Notes under the pieces: model-generated
The model's input: only the letters and a program-made list of their open reading frames with translations
Told to the model about the DNA's origin: nothing
Database searches by the model: none
Program-made: the position numbers and the translations under genes
Shown: in pieces, positions 35,611-45,469 of the stretch
How positions within the stretch are numbered: position 1 is the first letter of the stretch
Layout of the letters: each line of letters begins with the position of its first letter
From: Anaplasma centrale str. Israel
GTDB taxonomy: Bacteria; Pseudomonadota; Alphaproteobacteria; Rickettsiales; Anaplasmataceae
Direction of reading: 5' to 3'
NCBI RefSeq assembly: GCF_000024505.1
Contig: NC_013532.1
Span: 868,001 to 932,000, forward strand
DNA: 64,000 nucleotides

Positions 35611-35639
35611 ATCATAAATGAGCACAAATTATGAATCAA
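35611..35639 (-). promoter_or_regulatory. sigma-70-type promoter of the tRNA-Gly pair
   Basis: On the minus strand, TTGATT (-35), a 17-bp spacer and TATGAT (-10) are followed 14 nt later by the tRNA 5' end. Five of six bases match consensus at -10 and four of six at -35. Confidence 0.75.
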
Positions 35640-35986
35640 GAAAATAAATTACTAAATTCAGCACCCAATCATGGGCAGAGATGAGGCATCGAATGGGGGC
35701 CTGCGCCGGGCAGCGCACAGAATAGGCCCTATACGCCGCACACTTTTTGCGCAATGCCACATTTTGGCCCAACCATGGGCACCACATCAATTAAGTTTGG
35801 TCACAAATGAGGGGCTTATCATCACCTCACCCAGGTCGGCTGTGCTTGAACACCCCCGACGGGCGATATAGCACTGTTTGCACGTCTGGCAAAATGTGTA
35901 AAATGGCATGTGATGACGTACCGTATGTTATTGCAAAAACTGCGGATCTGTTGCATCATTAATCCGTTAATCTTTTGGGCCCTGGC

Positions 35987-37291
35987 GTGATTGAGCGTTA
36001 TAGTCTTCCGGAAATGGTTACAATTTGGGAAGAGAAAACAAAATACGAAATTTGGATGGCCATAGAGGTTTTGGCGTGCGAGGCCCAGGTTAAGCTGGGA
36101 GTTGTCCCTCAGCACGTACTGGACGGCTTGCGCAATTTTGGGGGTAACTTCAACGTAAGCAGGATTCAAGCCATAGAAGCGGAAGTGAAGCACGACGTCA
36201 TAGCATTTCTCTCTTACATTGCGGAATCCTCAAACACAGACATAAGGTATTTGCACTACGGTATGACCAGTTCCGATGTGCTAGACACATGCCTTTCGCT
36301 GAGGTTAAAACGGTCCTGTGACATTCTTCTGAAAAATATTGAAGAAGTCATGCGCGCGCTAGAGGCAAGATCAAAAGAAACAAAATACCTATTGTGCGTC
36401 GGCAGGAGTCACGGTGTGCACGCAGAGCCAATAACATTTGGGCTCAAGCTCGCAAGGTTCTATGCCGAATTTGCGCGTAATTACCAACGCTTGGTGAGCG
36501 CACAGCAAGAAATCTCCGTGTGCAAGATCTCCGGTGCTATGGGCAATTTCGCACATCTTGACCCATATGTGGAGGAGCATGTTGCACAGGCATTGGGGCT
36601 GGTGCCTGAGACCATAGCATCCCAGGTGATACCGCGGGATCGGTACGCGGTACTGTTTGCAATATTCGGTGTCATAGCTTCTTCGATAGAAAGAGTCGCC
36701 ACGGAACTCCGTCATTTGCAACAAACGGAGGTCTTAGAGGTCGCTGAGCCGTTTACATCCGGACAAAAAGGCAGTTCTGCCATGCCTCACAAAAAAAATC
36801 CCATTCTGGGTGAGAATTTGACTGGCCTGTCCAGGATGGTGCGCAGCTATGTTATTCCCGCCATGGAAAACGTTGCGTTGTGGCATGAGCGCGATATTTC
36901 CCACTCTTCGGTTGAGCGGTTCATAGCACCAGATGCCTGCATAACCCTGAACTTCGCGCTGGTGCGCCTAGCTGGTGTTTTACGTGATATGAAAATTGAT
37001 GAGGAGAGGGTCAAAGCAAATTTGAACTCTTCTAGGGGTGTATTGCTGTCACAGCGAGTTTTGTTGGCGCTGGTAGATGCGGGCATGAGCAGGGAAAGTG
37101 CATATAAAGTCGTACAGGACAGCGCAATGGACGCCCTGAACAGTGGTAGTGACTTTATAAATAATGTGAAGGCCCACAAACTTCTCGGCAAAATCGCACC
37201 AGACGTTTTAGACGCGCTTTCCGATCTTGATTACTACACGAAACACGTTGACTTCATATTCAGTAAAACGTTCAAAGAGCACAAAGCGTAG
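35987..37291 (+). CDS. purB: adenylosuccinate lyase
   Basis: A ~434-residue PurB that cleaves SAICAR and adenylosuccinate in purine synthesis. It has MTSSDVLDT (~residues 86-94), the catalytic-His segment SHGVHAEP, and the fumarase/aspartase signature GSSAMPHKKNP (~residues 261-271). I chose GTG 35987 because VIERYSLPEM aligns with the family N-terminus; TTG 35975 is an alternative. It lies inside the segment bordered by the uvrC direct repeats, and its stop is 52 bp before inverted repeat arm B. Confidence 0.95.
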   Translation: MIERYSLPEMVTIWEEKTKYEIWMAIEVLACEAQVKLGVVPQHVLDGLRNFGGNFNVSRIQAIEAEVKHDVIAFLSYIAESSNTDIRYLHYGMTSSDVLDTCLSLRLKRSCDILLKNIEEVMRALEARSKETKYLLCVGRSHGVHAEPITFGLKLARFYAEFARNYQRLVSAQQEISVCKISGAMGNFAHLDPYVEEHVAQALGLVPETIASQVIPRDRYAVLFAIFGVIASSIERVATELRHLQQTEVLEVAEPFTSGQKGSSAMPHKKNPILGENLTGLSRMVRSYVIPAMENVALWHERDISHSSVERFIAPDACITLNFALVRLAGVLRDMKIDEERVKANLNSSRGVLLSQRVLLALVDAGMSRESAYKVVQDSAMDALNSGSDFINNVKAHKLLGKIAPDVLDALSDLDYYTKHVDFIFSKTFKEHKA

Positions 37292-37321
37292 ACACATCGC
37301 AGAGGCAGCACCAAACCGGAG

Positions 37322-37525
37322 ATGGAATCGAAATTGCGTGTTGTCGTTGCAACGAGCAATGACATGGACGGACAAGTGACGTGCCATTACATAGCTCAGA
37401 TGGTGAAGGGCACTGATGCCAAGGTGACTAGGCTTGCATGTGGCATTCCTCTTGGGGGAGAGATAGACTACCTAGATGAGGGCACGCTACGCGCGGCTCT
37501 CTCCTCAAGGTACGTCATTACCTAG
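37322..37525 (+). pseudogene. recR 3'-end fragment (duplicate)
   Basis: A 67-codon frame whose last ~60 residues equal the RecR C-terminus (from [10 protein letters not shown] to SSRYVIT), preceded by MESKLRVV from unrelated flank. It lacks the helix-hairpin-helix and zinc finger, so it cannot work as RecR. It is the coding part of inverted repeat arm B and could serve as a recombination partner that restores full recR after inversion. Confidence 0.9.
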
Positions 37526-38293
37526 CAATTTGACTTTTGTGGATGGTACACGCCCCACCGCAGAGGAAACACCGCCACTCTTCCTGTAGCTGGCAACCAC
37601 GCACAATTGCCGGGCCCCATGTGGCTATGGGGGAGCGCAACCGGGGAAGGCCAACTAAATTGCCTAGCAAGTTTGCATTGAGAGATGGGATTACGGCTCC
37701 CACGGCCTAAGGTGCCTCCATCCACCTTTCCGTAAAGTCACACCAAGCCAAAAGTCTGGCCCCGTTCAGCGAGGCATTATATTGATCTAGCTATATGCAG
37801 GTTCTTGACATGCATGGCCCCGTGCAAACTTTACACAACTGGCACAAGATATCCGGCTAGTCACCACGCAACAACGACTCCAGTGCGGCTCTTTCCTCGA
37901 GGTACGTCATTGTCTAGAAGCTTTGCGTTGAGATATGGAATGCGGCTCCCGCGGCCTAAGGTATGCCCCCATGTTTCCTTGTAGGCAATTCCAGAAGGCA
38001 TATGCAACTGCCTATATCACTGAGGTATCTCTCTTTACCCTGCTGAATATTACACACTCACACAGGGGAGCTGCTGCGTCATGCTCTTCCCCCACAACAG
38101 CGGGTCTGGTTTGAGTTGCATGTATGGCGAATGTACGGTCCAATGGTGATACCCCATACAACACCCTTAATAATGGTGACTTTAATAATGTGAAGAACCC
38201 GCGGAATTTTCTGACAAGATCGCACAGAGGAAACACCGCCACTCTTCCTGTAGCCAGCAACCACGTACAATTTCAACCCCATGTGGTGAGGGA
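37344..38293. repeat. inverted repeat arm B (~950 bp)
   Basis: Reverse complement of arm A (23097-24047), near-identical by eye apart from one ~8-bp patch near 38236. The left edge is at TCGTTGCAACGAG and the right edge at GTGGTGAGGGA; flanks outside these points are unrelated. Beyond the recR fragment I see no functional gene. A frame at 38124 (MANVRSNGDTPYN) is shared with arm A and looks like decayed coding DNA. Confidence 0.9.
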
Positions 38294-38492
38294 AGAAACT
38301 CAACTAGCGGAAGGTCAGACCGTCTCACATGCAACGGTCACGAGAACGCCGCCTGCCCTGCGCAGAGGAAAAGCGTACACAAAACGAAAAAATCCAGCTC
38401 CCCCGCATAAAAATCAAATATCCCTATTGACTAAGGAACGCACTCCGGCTACAATGCGGGTAACCTGATTAAGAAATTAATTGGGTAACTGG

Positions 38493-38584
38493 GGCTTTGT
38501 TCTACGGTCAATGCATAACCATTAGGTAACACACACACACTTTATCTTAGTAGAACAAAGCCACCTAAGCTCTCCGCTTGGTGG
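38493..38584. repeat. inverted repeat with adjoining second hairpin
   Basis: GGCTTTGTTCTAC (38493-38505) pairs perfectly with GTAGAACAAAGCC (38550-38562) across a 44-nt loop containing a CA repeat. Directly next, CCACC-T-AAGC and GCTTGGTGG (38561-38584) form a second hairpin with one bulge. No gene is seen between 38294 and 38738 otherwise. Could be a structured RNA, a terminator pair or a small mobile-element relic. Confidence 0.6.
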
Positions 38585-38738
38585 TAAGTCTACATACTTC
38601 ACCGGAAAATCGCAAGTGTTTTTTGTTGTGGTGTGCCATTTCAGTCACGCGTGTGTTGGTGTATTGTTGCACAAAACCCCACCTGGGTCTGTATGGCGTA
38701 CCTATGCCGAATTGATATCGCGGCTCCTAGGCATCCGC

Positions 38739-38904
38739 GGCGCTTTTTCAAATCTTTGGCCTTCCCTACATACAGAACCAGGCCATTTGCACCCAACATC
38801 TTGTAGACACCAGCTACATTGCAGGGAATAGAGTTGAGTGCCTTCTTTACCGCATAACGTGCAATGAGGAGCCTACCAGCCAGATTCTTTTTCAGCACAG
38901 ACAC
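38739..38904 (-). pseudogene. uvrC 5'-end fragment (duplicate)
   Basis: Encodes UvrC residues 1-55 (SVLKKNLAGRLL to GKAKDLKK) with a few substitutions, then enters unrelated sequence at 38738. It contains only part of the GIY-YIG domain and cannot be active. It belongs to direct repeat copy 2. Confidence 0.88.
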
Positions 38905-39167
38905 AACTTATCAAAGCCACAAAGTTAAGTCTCGCGCTAATGATGCTAAAAATCAAGATGCCATGTCTGGCAATGCTTTATATCGTACTCATCATGGAGT
39001 AGGTGAATACACATCTATCAAAACTCCACGAGATACCTGATATACCCATGGTGATGTTGTGTCACCGTCATTCTAACTCAGCAGCACACCTGAGAACTGG
39101 CAATTGAGCGCCGGCATCACCCTACTCTCGCACAACACCACACCAAATGTACCCCAACTGAAGAGCG
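38739..39167. repeat. direct repeat copy 2 (uvrC 5' end plus upstream)
   Basis: Same-orientation copy of 34982-35400. It ends 9 bp before the htpG stop codon. Together the copies bracket a 3.3-kb segment holding the two tRNA-Gly genes, purB and inverted repeat arm B. Confidence 0.88.
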
Positions 39168-39175
39168 CAGCTCGC

Positions 39176-41089
39176 CTACTTTTTAAATAGTCTTGATAAC
39201 ACCTTATTCATGCGATTTGCAAAGTCAACCGCACTATCAACCTCTTCCCCCTCTACAATGCAGGCTTGATCGAACAGGATGTGCACCATATTTTCCAGTA
39301 ACTCACTCTCCCCGTTATCCTTGTATTCCCGGAGCAGTCCACTTAACACGGGATGCTCAACATTAAGCTCAAGTATTCTACTGCCCTTATAGCTAAGCTG
39401 TTTTTGCTCCCTCAAAAATCTCTCCATCCTGATATCCAATGCGTGCTCTGGAACAGCAAGACATACAAGACTGGTTGTAAGCTTCCGTGAAACTTTGACA
39501 TCGCTTACAGACTCTCCTAGCACCTTTTTCATGTAAGCAATAAAGGCCTCTACGTTCTCCTGCTGATGCGCGTCGTCGGTGCTTTTCTTCTCCTTTTTCT
39601 TCTTCTTGCCTTGATCATCCTCTCCGGTAAACTTCTCCAGATCGCTCTCACCCACCCTGGTTACAGACTTAAAGTGCACCCCCTTGTACTCAAGCACCAC
39701 GCTAGTCCAAAAGTCATCCACCGGGTCCACAAGCAGCACCACTTCAATCCCATTACTGACCATTCCCTCTATTTGCGGGCTGCGCATTGCGGATTCAAGG
39801 TCATTCCCAGATAGATAAAAAATGTGCTCCTGCCCGGGTTTCATCCTGGATATGTAATCTCCCAGACTTATAAGCTCCCCCTCCTTGCTGTTGCTGCTAT
39901 AAAACCTACACACGGAGAGGATTGACTCCCTAGATTCGGTATCCATTGCCTCGCACAGGCCTTCCTTGAGCACCGGGCCAAAATTCTCCCAGAATGTCTT
40001 GTAGCTTTCAGATTCGTTCTCCGCTTTTTCTCGAAGCGCGGTAAGCACCCTCCTGGTCACGGAAGCTTTGATCTTTCCGATCACCATGTTGTTCTGCAGC
40101 GTCTCCCTGCTGATGTTAAGTGGCAAGTCGGACGAATCAATGATGCCCCTGAGAAACCGGAGATACTGCGGGATCACTTGCACGTTGTCCTCGGTGATGA
40201 ACACCCTATTCACATACAGTTTCACCGAGCACCGCCTATCTGGATGAAACAAATCGAATGGCTTTACGGAGGGAACGTACAGCAAGTTTATGTACTCTAT
40301 TGCCCCTTCATTCTTATTGTGTATAACCATCCACGGTTCGCTTCCTATGTGCGAAATGGAGCGGAAAAATTCCATGTGCTCACTTTCGGAAATTTCGTCC
40401 TTTGGCTTCGTCCATATGGCCACCCCGCTATTTAGCTTCTCCTCGGTACCGTCGCTCGTTGCAAGGTATATCGGGTAGCCAACATGGTCAGAGTACGTAG
40501 TCACTATATGCTCAACGCGGAACTTATCAAGAAAATCGACTTCGTCCTCTCTGAGCGTCAGGATAACCTTGGTACCCCTGCTTACATCTCCCTCAATTTC
40601 CGATACGGAAAAAACGCCATCACCCGAGGACTGCCACCTGTGCCCAATCTTCTCTCCAGCTTTGCGTGACTCTACAACAACATCAGTTGCAACCATGAAC
40701 ACCGAGTAGAACCCAACGCCGAACTTCCCGATTAGGTCGCACCCCTGCGCCCTACCGTCCTTGAACTCCTCCAGAAACCTCTGGGTTCCGGAACTAGCAA
40801 TGGTCCCCAAGTTATCTATGAGCTCCTGGCGGCTCATCCCTATTCCATTGTCCTGCACCACAAGCTCTCGCCTGTCTTTATCCAAGCTGATAACCACCCT
40901 CAGCTCTTCCCCCGCCTCCATGAGGTTTTGGTTAGACAAAAACAAATACCTCAGCTTATCACAGGCATCAGAAGCGTTAGAAATAACCTCACGTAGGAAG
41001 ATGTCCTTATTGGTATACAGGGAGTGGACCACAAGGCTAAGAACCTTGCCCACCTCAGCGCTAAATTTTAACTCCTCGACGTCCCCCAT
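39176..41089 (-). CDS. htpG: chaperone HtpG (Hsp90)
   Basis: A ~637-residue bacterial Hsp90. The GHKL ATPase has [11 protein letters not shown] (~residues 33-43), DNGIGMSR and [11 protein letters not shown]. The middle domain has the catalytic Arg in NISRETLQ. The C-terminal dimerisation domain follows a Lys-rich linker (KKKKKEKK). ATG 41089 ([13 protein letters not shown]) fits the family start better than the in-frame start at 41116. Confidence 0.97.
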   Translation of the reverse strand: MGDVEELKFSAEVGKVLSLVVHSLYTNKDIFLREVISNASDACDKLRYLFLSNQNLMEAGEELRVVISLDKDRRELVVQDNGIGMSRQELIDNLGTIASSGTQRFLEEFKDGRAQGCDLIGKFGVGFYSVFMVATDVVVESRKAGEKIGHRWQSSGDGVFSVSEIEGDVSRGTKVILTLREDEVDFLDKFRVEHIVTTYSDHVGYPIYLATSDGTEEKLNSGVAIWTKPKDEISESEHMEFFRSISHIGSEPWMVIHNKNEGAIEYINLLYVPSVKPFDLFHPDRRCSVKLYVNRVFITEDNVQVIPQYLRFLRGIIDSSDLPLNISRETLQNNMVIGKIKASVTRRVLTALREKAENESESYKTFWENFGPVLKEGLCEAMDTESRESILSVCRFYSSNSKEGELISLGDYISRMKPGQEHIFYLSGNDLESAMRSPQIEGMVSNGIEVVLLVDPVDDFWTSVVLEYKGVHFKSVTRVGESDLEKFTGEDDQGKKKKKEKKSTDDAHQQENVEAFIAYMKKVLGESVSDVKVSRKLTTSLVCLAVPEHALDIRMERFLREQKQLSYKGSRILELNVEHPVLSGLLREYKDNGESELLENMVHILFDQACIVEGEEVDSAVDFANRMNKVLSRLFKK

Positions 41090-41176
41090 AATACTGCCCC
41101 ACTCCAACCAATCCAATAGCTCTACTCTACCTAACCACTGGGCATGAATTTTTCAAGCCCAACCAGCATAAAAATC

Positions 41177-41782
41177 CTAGTCGCTGTAAACTCTCAGTAG
41201 ATTTTCCGCGGTCCTTCTTACCTCGGGACTGGAAGCAGTATCTCCCAGTACCTCCCGCATAATACCCACGGCAGCGTTCACGTTATTGCGCCTAAGTTGT
41301 AGCACCACCAAAGCCTCCTTTGCCGAAGACTTGTACACACCATCTTTGCTGGAAGCAAGGCGCATGAGCCTGCTTTCAAGCTCATCACCGGTTTCGCCCA
41401 AGCTCACAGACAAAACAACGCTCAAATATTCGGCCAACTCTCTCAGCTCACGGGAAAGCCCCTTGACCGCAGCCAGTTTTGCGTACATATCACGCGCGGC
41501 AGCCACGTCCTTCTTATCCTTCACGTAGGAATGCGCTAACCTAAACTTCGCCAAATGGGCGCCTGCACCCTTACCATGTGACACCTCTTCCAGACTTTTT
41601 ATACCCTCCTCACCGGCACCCTTCAGCGCAAAGTACATTGCATCACCGCCTCGTTCTAACATCTCCTCACGACGGTTCTCAAACATAAACGCTGCCCCAG
41701 AGGCGCCCAGCACAAGCAGCACTAAAACAACAACCAACCCCCTAAATCTTACGAAAAACCCCCTGACGGCCTCTCCTTCCAT
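41177..41782 (-). CDS. single-pass membrane protein with TPR-like repeats (YfgM-like)
   Basis: A 201-residue protein. A membrane helix at residues ~14-33 (LVVVLVLLVLGASGAAFMF) is followed by helical TPR-like repeats (AHLAKFRLAHSYVKDKKDVAAARDMYAKLA). This layout matches the YfgM/TPR_21 family, an inner-membrane partner of periplasmic chaperones and SecYEG. Function by analogy only. It is followed by htpG on the same strand, 87 bp away. Confidence 0.75.
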   Translation of the reverse strand: MEGEAVRGFFVRFRGLVVVLVLLVLGASGAAFMFENRREEMLERGGDAMYFALKGAGEEGIKSLEEVSHGKGAGAHLAKFRLAHSYVKDKKDVAAARDMYAKLAAVKGLSRELRELAEYLSVVLSVSLGETGDELESRLMRLASSKDGVYKSSAKEALVVLQLRRNNVNAAVGIMREVLGDTASSPEVRRTAENLLRVYSD

Positions 41783-42128
41783 TACCTACACCAAACACAT
41801 ACCTCGCCATAGTACTGTAGTGACACCTATTCTCGTAGTCAAGGTTTTGGTGGTATCCAGAGATAATGCACCGGATATTGACTCAGCAACGCGGGTCCAC
41901 CGGGACACAAACAGCCACTGCAGCGCATGGAAGAAATATGCCAGCGCCGTGATACACTCAACTTAGCAAATCTCGCGTATTAGGAACAGCAGTGCCATAA
42001 TATTGGGCAGAGGCTAGTAGAAGCGCTACGGTGGCCCCGAAACATGAATTCCAGACCCACAACCGGAACTACGGCAAACCACATTGAAAATCGGGCATGG
42101 AACCGCCGCAGACCCAGCATGCAGTTAA
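41783..42128. other. 346-bp gap, no gene seen
   Basis: No convincing frame, tRNA or strong hairpin. It separates nth (minus) from the YfgM-like gene (minus) and probably holds the promoter for the latter. Confidence 0.5.
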
Positions 42129-42761
42129 CTAGCTCTGAGACCACTGATCGCGGCTATCGCACAAGTCATTAATAATGCACTTATGGCACAGGGGAGCGCG
42201 CGCCTTGCATACATACCTTCCGTGTAAGACTAACCAGTGATGGGCATACAGCTTCCACTTTTCCGGAACAACCTTGTTGAGCGAGTTCTCCACCCCCAGG
42301 ACAGTACTTTCCTTAACCAGCCCTATTCTATTACTCACCCTAAAAACATGCGTATCAACCGCGATAGCAGGAATGCCAAACGCAGAATTCAAAAACACAC
42401 TGGCACTTTTTCTGCCGACCCCTGGGAGGTCAGTCAAGGTATCAAAGTCCTGCGGCACTACCCCGCCATAATCTTTTACAATTATCTCACTCAGCTTGAT
42501 TATGTTCTTTGCCTTGGAGTTGTATAGCCCTATGCTGTTGATATAACTCTTCAGCCCATCCTCCCCCAAGGCTAGCATCTTCTGGGGTGAATCCGCCACA
42601 TCAAACAGCTTATCTGTGATTTTATTGACGCTAACATCGGTGGTGCGCGCAGACAGCACTATAGCAACCAGCAAGGTAAACTCATTCCGGTACCGCAGCT
42701 CTATGCGTGGGTGCGGATTATCCTCCGAAAACCTACCGAAGAGCAAATCAACGTCCTTCAT
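42129..42761 (-). CDS. nth: endonuclease III
   Basis: A 210-residue base-excision glycosylase/AP-lyase for oxidised pyrimidines. The helix-hairpin-helix LPGVGRKSA (~residues 112-120) ends with the catalytic Lys, the catalytic Asp lies in VDTHVFRVSNR (~138), and the C-terminal [4Fe-4S] ligands follow C-x6-C-x2-C-x5-C (CKARAPLCHKCIINDLC). Its start overlaps the gyrA stop by one base, so the two are co-translated. Confidence 0.97.
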   Translation of the reverse strand: MKDVDLLFGRFSEDNPHPRIELRYRNEFTLLVAIVLSARTTDVSVNKITDKLFDVADSPQKMLALGEDGLKSYINSIGLYNSKAKNIIKLSEIIVKDYGGVVPQDFDTLTDLPGVGRKSASVFLNSAFGIPAIAVDTHVFRVSNRIGLVKESTVLGVENSLNKVVPEKWKLYAHHWLVLHGRYVCKARAPLCHKCIINDLCDSRDQWSQS

Positions 42762-45469
42762 TACTCTTCATCACCTGAAGGCCGCTCTTCATCTTCTTCC
42801 TTGCTGCCATCAACCACAGTGGCCACAGACACAACTTTTTCACCTTTTTCGGTCTTAAACAAAGTGACACCCTGAGTGCTACGCCCGACAACTCTGATAT
42901 CAGTCACCGCTATACGGATCAGCTTGCCTTTATCGGTGATCAACATAACCTGATCGGTCTGAGACACAGGAAAACTGGCAACCACATTGCCATTCCTTAC
43001 CGTAGTTAGAATGTTTACGACCCCTACTCCACCCCTGGAAGTGATGCGATACTCGTACGCAGATGTTCTCTTCCCAAACCCATTCTCGGTTACCGTAAGT
43101 ATGAATTGCTCACTGCACGCCATTTCCAAAAATTGCTCTCGTTCGATTGCATGCTCCTCGAGCATTGGCGCAACTTCATCGCTGACCACACCACTGTGGG
43201 ATGCAGCAACTCTGGCTTCCACCGGAATTTTCAGATAAGATTCCTTGAGTTCAGAGCTCGCCTCTATGCCATGCAGCACGGACATAGAAATCACCTGATC
43301 ACCCGCAGAAAGCCTGATAGCCCTAACCCCGTCTGACGTCCTTCCACGAAACTGCCTCACATTACTCACGGCAAACCTGATGCTCTTACCCAACCTACTG
43401 GAAAGCAGTACATGATCAGCATACCCGCATACGTGTGCAGATATCAACTGGTCACCAGGAGTCAGAACCATAGCGATTTTCCCGCTCGATGGAACGTACT
43501 GAAAATCTGACAGTGCATTACGCCGTATGTTGCCAGAGGCAGTTGCAAATACTACATCGAGGTTCGCTATGCCTACCTCGTCGTCACAGCTAGGAAGTGG
43601 CATAACACTGGTAATGGTCTCCCCATCGGAGAGCGGAAAAATATTCACTAGTGATCTACCGCGGGAGCTCGGCTCACCCAATGGGAGTTTGTACACCTTG
43701 AGCTTATATACCTTACCCACATTGGAGAAGAACAGTACGCTGGTATGGGTGTCCACTACAAACAGCTTAGTGGTGACGTCCTCTTCTTTTATGCCCTGGG
43801 CCACACGCCCCTTACCACCGCGCTTTTGCGCCCTGTAGTTAGACAGTTTTACGCGCTTCACGAACCCGTTCATGGTAACCGTGACGACCATCTCTTCCTT
43901 GGGGATCAGGCTTTCTGCGTCAATCTCATCAACAGATTGCTCTATAGCCGTGTTCCTGGGTTTGGCAAGCTTCGCCTTTGCATCAAGCAACCCTTGCTTG
44001 ACTATATCCATAAGCAGAGAATCTGTGCTCAGAATTTTGGTGTACTCGGTGATCAAGGCAACCATGGATTCCAGTTCCGCCTCCAGCTTTTCTTTTTCAA
44101 GCCCAGTAAGGCGCTGCAGCCTCATTTCCAAAATAGCCTTGACTTGGGGAACGGTCAACTGGTACATCCCCCCCTCAACAACACCAGTACTGTCAGACAC
44201 TAGCTCTATCATGTTTCTAATATCCGCGGAGGGGGCCCATCTACGCTCCCGCAGCGCGGCAGAAGCTTCCGCACTATCCTTTGAGGATTTGATAATGGAA
44301 ACAACTTCATCGATATTCAGCACCGCAATATACATCCCTATGTACAGGTGCGCTTTTTCTCTAATTTTCTTGAGCCTAAACCTCGTCCTGCGGACTATAA
44401 CTTCCTTTCTGAAGTCAACGAACGTGGCAATAATCTCGGGCAAAGACATAACCCGAGGCTTATTGTTTTCCAACACAAGCGTATTGATACTAAAACTCGT
44501 GCGCAGAGGCGTGAGCCCCAAAAGCTGATTGAGCACCACCTGAGAATCCACCTGCCGCTTGAGCTCTATGGCCACCCGCACACCAGATTTATTAGACTCA
44601 TCGCGAAGATCCGCAACGCCCTCTATCTTTTTCTCCTTAACAAGCTCGTGAATCCTCTCTACAAGCTTCGCCTTGTTGACCTGATAAGGAATCTCATCAA
44701 TTATGATCGCCTGCCTACCCGAAGGCAGTTCTTCCGTATGGGTTCTACCACGAACGACTATGGTGCCCCTACCAGAGGCAAATGCAGACCTGATTCCGGC
44801 GTCTCCCATGATCACCCCACCGGTTGGGAAGTCCGGCCCAGGAATTATGGCCATCAGCTCGTCCAGGGTGATCTCAGGACGCTCTATATACGCTACACAC
44901 GCGTCAACAACCTCACCCAGATTGTGCGACGGAATGTTCGTGGACATCCCAACGGCAACCCCGCCCGCGCCGTTAACCAACAAGTTTGGAAACTCGGCAG
45001 GCAGTATTACGGGCTCCTCCTCGTTCTCGTCATAGTTGGGACGAAAATCCACAGTGTCTTCGTCAATGTCATTAAGTAGAAAGTGCGCGGCCTCAGACAA
45101 CCGGGCTTCTGTGTATCGCATAGAAGCGGGGGGATCACCGTCTATCGAGCCGAAGTTTCCCTGGCTATCAATCAGCGGCACCAGGAGGGAAAAATCCTGA
45201 GCCATCCTCACCAACGCGTCATAAATGGCGGTATCCGCATGAGGGTGATACCTACCCATTACGTCACCCACAACGCGGGCAGCCTTTTTGTAGGGCTTGT
45301 TGTGATCATACCCAGACTTGTACATAGAGTACAAAATCCTTCTGTGAACGGGCTTTAAGCCATCGCGGATATCAGGTATCGCCCTGCTTACAATAACGCT
45401 CATGGCGTAAGAAAGGTAGGAGCTCTCTAACTCCTGCTCTATGGAAACCGGTAAAACGCCCCCGCTCAT
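42761..45469 (-). CDS. gyrA: DNA gyrase subunit A
   Basis: A ~902-residue GyrA that cuts and rejoins DNA for negative supercoiling. The breakage-reunion domain has the active Tyr in SMRYTEARL. The C-terminal beta-pinwheel has the GyrA box QKRGGKGRVAQG. In the quinolone-binding segment (RYHPHADTAIYD), E. coli Gly81 is Ala and Ser83 is Thr. ATG 45469 (MSGGVLPVSIEQ) fits the family better than the in-frame start at 45487. It ends with an acidic tail, EEDEERPSGDEE. The 240 bp beyond its start, towards the AAAP-like cluster, shows no gene. Confidence 0.97.
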   Translation of the reverse strand: MSGGVLPVSIEQELESSYLSYAMSVIVSRAIPDIRDGLKPVHRRILYSMYKSGYDHNKPYKKAARVVGDVMGRYHPHADTAIYDALVRMAQDFSLLVPLIDSQGNFGSIDGDPPASMRYTEARLSEAAHFLLNDIDEDTVDFRPNYDENEEEPVILPAEFPNLLVNGAGGVAVGMSTNIPSHNLGEVVDACVAYIERPEITLDELMAIIPGPDFPTGGVIMGDAGIRSAFASGRGTIVVRGRTHTEELPSGRQAIIIDEIPYQVNKAKLVERIHELVKEKKIEGVADLRDESNKSGVRVAIELKRQVDSQVVLNQLLGLTPLRTSFSINTLVLENNKPRVMSLPEIIATFVDFRKEVIVRRTRFRLKKIREKAHLYIGMYIAVLNIDEVVSIIKSSKDSAEASAALRERRWAPSADIRNMIELVSDSTGVVEGGMYQLTVPQVKAILEMRLQRLTGLEKEKLEAELESMVALITEYTKILSTDSLLMDIVKQGLLDAKAKLAKPRNTAIEQSVDEIDAESLIPKEEMVVTVTMNGFVKRVKLSNYRAQKRGGKGRVAQGIKEEDVTTKLFVVDTHTSVLFFSNVGKVYKLKVYKLPLGEPSSRGRSLVNIFPLSDGETITSVMPLPSCDDEVGIANLDVVFATASGNIRRNALSDFQYVPSSGKIAMVLTPGDQLISAHVCGYADHVLLSSRLGKSIRFAVSNVRQFRGRTSDGVRAIRLSAGDQVISMSVLHGIEASSELKESYLKIPVEARVAASHSGVVSDEVAPMLEEHAIEREQFLEMACSEQFILTVTENGFGKRTSAYEYRITSRGGVGVVNILTTVRNGNVVASFPVSQTDQVMLITDKGKLIRIAVTDIRVVGRSTQGVTLFKTEKGEKVVSVATVVDGSKEEDEERPSGDEE

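Noticed and set aside
37322-37525. A functional second recR
   Set aside because: Only the last ~60 residues are present, without the DNA-binding and zinc-finger domains.
43872-45079. Several plus-strand frames over 150 codons opposite gyrA
   Set aside because: Antisense shadows of a highly conserved gene.
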